Assembly (NCBI GenBank): GCA_035477215.1
Contig: DATIKU010000016.1
Coordinates: forward strand, 34,706-98,705
Direction: 5' to 3'
Source: Spirochaetota bacterium
GTDB lineage: Bacteria; Spirochaetota; UBA4802; UBA5368
Length of the DNA stretch: 64,000 nt
Within the stretch, counting starts at the first letter, position 1; every line of letters begins with the position of its first letter. This document shows positions 60,796-64,000 of this stretch, in pieces. The position numbers and the translations under genes were made by a program. The notes beneath the pieces were generated by a model. It did no database searches. It had not been told where the DNA came from and was given only the letters and a program-made list of their open reading frames with translations.

Positions 60796-62361
60796 ATGGG
60801 AAAGGGACGTCGGCGGAAGGGACCGGCCGCGCGGCTCGTGCTGGTGCTCCACGCGCACCTGCCCTACGCGCGAATACCGCGGGAGCGTTTCCCCGCGCAG
60901 GAGCTGTGGCTCTACCAGAATATCGCCGAATGCTACATCCCCCTGCTTCGAACCATGGAGCTTCTGGCCGACAAGGGGGTCCGTTTTCCGCTAACGGTCT
61001 CGCTCAGCCCCACGCTCCTGGCCATGCTCGGCGACGGCTACTACCGGCATAAATTCGACGACTACCTCGCCTGCGTCATCGCGCTCGCGCACGTCCACGC
61101 CGCGCCCGGCGGCGGCGCGTTGTCCGGCGCGCTCGCGCATCTTGCGGAGAAACTCGAGGAAACACGCGACTGGTGGAACGCGGCGGAGGGCAACCTTGCC
61201 GCGCGATTCCGCTCCCTCTCCGAACGCGGCGCCATCACCCTCGTCACCACAACGGCCACGCACGCGCTCCTTCCCGCGTACCGTTTCAGCGCCGCCCTCG
61301 AGCGGATTCAAATTCGGACGGGACAGAACTTGTTCGCCCGCGAGTTCGGTCCGGCGCCGCGGGGGTTGTGGCTTCCCGAAATGGGCTACCACGCCGGGCT
61401 CGACGAGCTCCTGCGCGCCTGCGGCGTGGAGTACACCTTCCTCGAGGCGCACGCCGCCTACCACGCCGCCGAGGGCCCGGATCACGGCAACTTCATGCCG
61501 TTTGCCGCCGAATCGGGACTCGTCATCTTCCCGCGCGAGCTGAAGTTGTCCGGGGCCGTCTGGGCCCACCGCACGGGCTACCCCGGCGACGCGCGCTACC
61601 GCGAGTTCCACGCTGACTACACCTGGCAGATGTCCGAGATCGAGCTCTCGCGGCTCGGCTGCGAGCGCATGCCGCTGGGCATCAAAGTGCACCGTATAAC
61701 GGGCGATGGCATGGAGCGCGAGACCTACGACCATGCCATGGGCGCCGCGGCCGCCCGCGAGCACGCCGCCGACTTCATTTCGCGCATACGCGAGCGTGCC
61801 GCCGGGGTCGCGCCCCTTCTGGGACAGGCGCCCGTCTTCACCCTGCCCTTCGACATGGAACTCTTCGGCCACTGGTGGCACGAGGGGCCCGAATTCCTCG
61901 AGGAGCTCGCGCGACTTGCCGCCGACACGGACGACATCGAGTTCGTCACGCCAGAGGAGATACTGCGGGAGGGGGTCGATTCCCACGGACGGCCCGCCGA
62001 GAGCTCGTGGGGAAAGAGCGGCTACTTCGACACCTGGCTCAACCCGGCCTGCCTGTACGCTTATACAAAAATAGCCGAACTCGCCGAACGCCTGTTCGCC
62101 CACAGGCCCAACGCGCGCACGCTGGCGGCGTACCGCCAGGCCGCGGCGGAGATCATGCTGGCGCAATCCTCGGACTGGCCGTTTTTTATCGCCTGGGACC
62201 GGTTCGCCGACTACGGCAGCGCCCGGCTCGACGAGCACATCGTCGCCGCCTCGCGCATTCTTTCGGGAATCGAGGCGGGAGAGCCCGATGACGATTATGT
62301 TGATGAAAGGGGGGCGGCCTATCCGCTGTTCGCCGCGTCCTCGATCGAATCCATCATCTGA
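60796..62361 (+). CDS. GH57-family 1,4-alpha-glucan branching enzyme
   Basis: 521 residues. Catalytic GH57 features: LVLHAHLPYARIP (first conserved box), GLWLPEMGYHAGLDELL with the nucleophile Glu, LPLGIKVHRITG-like segment, FDMELFGHWWHEGPEFL with the acid/base Asp, SSWGKSGYFDTWL and SSDWPFFIAWD at the C-terminal helical domain. It creates alpha-1,6 branches in glycogen. Overlaps the convergent AAA ATPase gene by 43 bases. Placed directly after DUF4912. Confidence 0.9.
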   Translation: MGKGRRRKGPAARLVLVLHAHLPYARIPRERFPAQELWLYQNIAECYIPLLRTMELLADKGVRFPLTVSLSPTLLAMLGDGYYRHKFDDYLACVIALAHVHAAPGGGALSGALAHLAEKLEETRDWWNAAEGNLAARFRSLSERGAITLVTTTATHALLPAYRFSAALERIQIRTGQNLFAREFGPAPRGLWLPEMGYHAGLDELLRACGVEYTFLEAHAAYHAAEGPDHGNFMPFAAESGLVIFPRELKLSGAVWAHRTGYPGDARYREFHADYTWQMSEIELSRLGCERMPLGIKVHRITGDGMERETYDHAMGAAAAREHAADFISRIRERAAGVAPLLGQAPVFTLPFDMELFGHWWHEGPEFLEELARLAADTDDIEFVTPEEILREGVDSHGRPAESSWGKSGYFDTWLNPACLYAYTKIAELAERLFAHRPNARTLAAYRQAAAEIMLAQSSDWPFFIAWDRFADYGSARLDEHIVAASRILSGIEAGEPDDDYVDERGAAYPLFAASSIESII

Positions 62362-63623
62362 TTCTCCTCTTTCCAGCCCCGCAGCGCATGCCTGTAAAAA
62401 TCGAAGTCGGGCGTTGAGGCCTCGAGCTTTTTAACCAGGAGGTTTCGCGCCCAGCGCCGCTCGGTGTACTCGCAGATGTCGCGGATGTTGCGCCCCGAGA
62501 GTCCTTCGCTGGCGCCTCCCAGCGCGACGAGATGCTCTTCGGAAAGATGGCGCGCGTAGTTGCCGAAGATCGCCGCGCGTTCGCGCGCGCTCGGAAACGG
62601 AAAGTGGATGCTCTGGTCGAAGCGGCTGATGAGCGCGTGGTCCAGATCCTTCTTGCGGTTGGTCGCGCCGATCGTGATGGTGCTCGCCACCGATTCGATG
62701 CCGTCCAGCCGCCGCAGCAGCACCGAGAGCACGCGGCGCGTCGCCTCGAACATGTTCTGGTCGCGCGAGCCGGCGAGCGAATCGATCTCGTCGAGGAAGA
62801 GGATGCTGCCTCCAAGGTCCTCGCAGGCGTCGAAGATCTGCGAGAGATTCTGCGAGGACTGCCCGTACCACTTCGACATGATCGACTCTATCGGCACGTA
62901 GACCAGCGGCACCTTCACCTCTCCGGCGATGATGCGCGCGATGGTGGTCTTCCCCACGCCGGGCCCCCCCTCGAAGAGGATGGCGCGAGGGCGGTTGGAC
63001 TCGAAGCTTCGCCGCGTCATCCGCGCGATCGAATCGTAGATCTCGGGGTTCTGGAGCGGCATGATGATCGACTCGCGGATCTTGCGCTTCACCTCTTCGT
63101 AGCCGGCGATGTACGCCCAGTCCAGGCGGCCGCTGTCGTCGTAGATGCTCGCGCCAAGGCGCTTGAGGCGCACCGAGGGGTCGTCTTTCAGCCGCGCGTG
63201 GGCCGTCTTGAATATCTCGAGCGCCAGCGCGATCTCCTCCTGGCCGAAGTTCCCCTTCTTCGAGAAGTCGGCGCGGAAGTTCGCGGTGATGCCGAAAAAC
63301 TCCACCTTGAAGTTGTCCAGGATGTTGTCGGCCTTGAAGAGGTTCTTGTTGAGCGCCTGCAGCGCGTAGTAGCCGTCGTCGAATGCGTGGATACGCACGT
63401 TTCCCAGGTGCGCCTTCGCGATAGCGAAGAATTGCAGCAGCAGCGCGTCGCCCAGAAACGGCAGTGCGAACGATACCATGGCCGTCCCCTTCTCGAACGA
63501 GAAGCGCGGCGGCATAATCTCTTCGGGAAGGTTTCGCCGCTCGATGAAGGCGAACACCTCGCGCTCCACCTGTTCTTTCATGCGGTCGTAGGGGATAAGC
63601 TGCCTGTCGTCGTTTTCGCTCAT
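62319..63623 (-). CDS. AAA ATPase with a unique N-terminal domain
   Basis: 434 residues from ATG 63621-63623 with GGGAGGA upstream. Residues 200-400 are a single classical AAA module: GGPGVGKTTIARIIAG (Walker A), ILFLDEIDSLAGSRDQ (Walker B), pore-like SIMSKWYGQSSQ, sensor ATNRKKDLDHALISRFD with the arginine finger, and a lid ending SGRNIRDICEYTERRW. The N-terminal 180 residues (DGYYALQALNKNLFKADN, KVEFFGITANFRADFSKKG) are unfamiliar. By AAA type it resembles the katanin/spastin clade, which remodels protein complexes. Convergent with and overlapping the GH57 gene. Confidence 0.88.
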   Translation of the reverse strand: MSENDDRQLIPYDRMKEQVEREVFAFIERRNLPEEIMPPRFSFEKGTAMVSFALPFLGDALLLQFFAIAKAHLGNVRIHAFDDGYYALQALNKNLFKADNILDNFKVEFFGITANFRADFSKKGNFGQEEIALALEIFKTAHARLKDDPSVRLKRLGASIYDDSGRLDWAYIAGYEEVKRKIRESIIMPLQNPEIYDSIARMTRRSFESNRPRAILFEGGPGVGKTTIARIIAGEVKVPLVYVPIESIMSKWYGQSSQNLSQIFDACEDLGGSILFLDEIDSLAGSRDQNMFEATRRVLSVLLRRLDGIESVASTITIGATNRKKDLDHALISRFDQSIHFPFPSARERAAIFGNYARHLSEEHLVALGGASEGLSGRNIRDICEYTERRWARNLLVKKLEASTPDFDFYRHALRGWKEENQMMDSIEDAANSG

Positions 63624-64000
63624 GGGCCGTCCTCCCGCCGCCGGATTCCGCGCCGGCACGCGCACGGTTGCGCTCCTTTTGTATCGCCGGTATCCCGAAA
63701 GTCAATCATTTATGGGAAGCGATGTTGAGCATGGCGGACGTATAATCATCCCTGAAGAGCGCGTTGCTTTCATTTCACCATTCCGAGTGCCATTGCCCGC
63801 ACCCACTACCACTGGCCCGGCGGCTCGAGGCGACACCCGGCGTTCAGACATCCGCATGGGCGGCGCGTCCTGTAAACCGCCTTTTCGCCATCCGGAGCGT
63901 TTAGAGGGTATGCAGTCGGGCGTGTCCCTCGCTTTCCGGTGCAGGCAATCTATTGCACCCCATGCTCCTATCCGCCGGCGATGCCGGTCGCGTCCATGCC
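63624..64000. other. 377-base end region without a recognised gene
   Basis: Upstream of the AAA gene to the window edge. It contains a small hairpin (GGTGCA/TGCACC at 63939-63959) but no ORF or RNA gene I can support. A gene could begin beyond the window. Confidence 0.55.

Noticed and set aside
60991..62238. 415-codon frame antisense to the GH57 gene
   Set aside because: Shadow frame caused by codon bias; the GH57 catalytic motifs define the true strand.
62532..63728. 398-codon plus-strand frame opposite the AAA ATPase
   Set aside because: The minus strand carries Walker A and B motifs; the plus frame shows none.
63939..63959. Hairpin near the window end as an RNA gene
   Set aside because: Only six base pairs and no further RNA structure visible.
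1..64000. tRNA genes, rRNA genes, transposases, integrases
   Set aside because: I looked for T-loop motifs, rRNA cores and DDE/recombinase signatures by eye and saw none; a tRNAscan or Infernal run would be decisive.

Overview
This is a GC-rich, densely coded bacterial chromosome segment with about 62 genes, one pseudogene, no rRNA or tRNA that I could find, no CRISPR array and no recognisable transposase or integrase. Signal peptides and lipoboxes are frequent, and there is a membrane-anchored MsrAB, a CheD chemotaxis deamidase, HDOD, FecR, TPR and HEAT proteins, and pathway fusions. Together these point to a diderm, motile bacterium. I lean towards a deep-branching Spirochaetota lineage (Leptospira-like), but nothing in the window proves it. 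UGA is used normally as a stop codon. Many good TTGACA-17-TATAAT-type promoters show a conventional sigma70.

Layout. 1-2.5 kb: end of smpB, then purE-guaA. 2.8-6 kb: TPR, lipoprotein and metallopeptidase, followed by a convergent methyltransferase. 6.8-9.2 kb: two short secreted proteins, then an ECF sigma factor with a FecR-type anti-sigma regulator. 9.3-11.4 kb: three overlapping minus-strand genes. 11.8-14.5 kb: cheD, HDOD, zinc-ribbon and methyltransferase operon. 14.5-19.2 kb: small coiled protein, aminotransferase, signal peptidase, and a K+ channel translationally coupled to a cyclic-nucleotide-binding protein, then a HEAT protein. 19.5-25.1 kb: nucleotidyltransferase fused to a degenerate phosphomannomutase, M20 peptidase, membrane protein, AMP-forming ligase. 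25.1-27.6 kb: AT-rich spacer with a long palindrome, a secreted protein and a second FecR protein. 27.8-34.2 kb: degenerate ADP-ribosylglycohydrolase-like protein, double-hotdog protein, DEAD-box helicase, MsrAB and WrbA. 34.3-40.2 kb: Tat-exported amidohydrolase, a decayed MORN gene, a stand-alone AICAR transformylase and a GpsA-acyltransferase-like fusion. 40.2-47 kb: EamA transporter, FAD oxidoreductase, then a minus-strand housekeeping operon trxA-dtd-aroK/aroC-ribF-ogt-DUF493. 47.2-56.4 kb: a 1120-residue discoidin and fibre-repeat protein, phospholipase D and beta-propeller pair, queE, radical SAM. 56.4-64 kb: glutamine amidotransferase, lipoproteins, nitroreductase, DUF4912-GH57 glucan branching enzyme and an AAA ATPase.

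The most unusual items are the GpsA fusion whose C-terminal half looks like a catalytically dead glycerol-phosphate acyltransferase, the 16 x 32-residue fibre-repeat protein with two discoidin domains, the two-gene K+ channel/CNB arrangement, a run of enzymes whose active-site motifs have been lost while the fold seems kept, and a MORN gene broken by one frameshift and two Gly-to-UGA changes.
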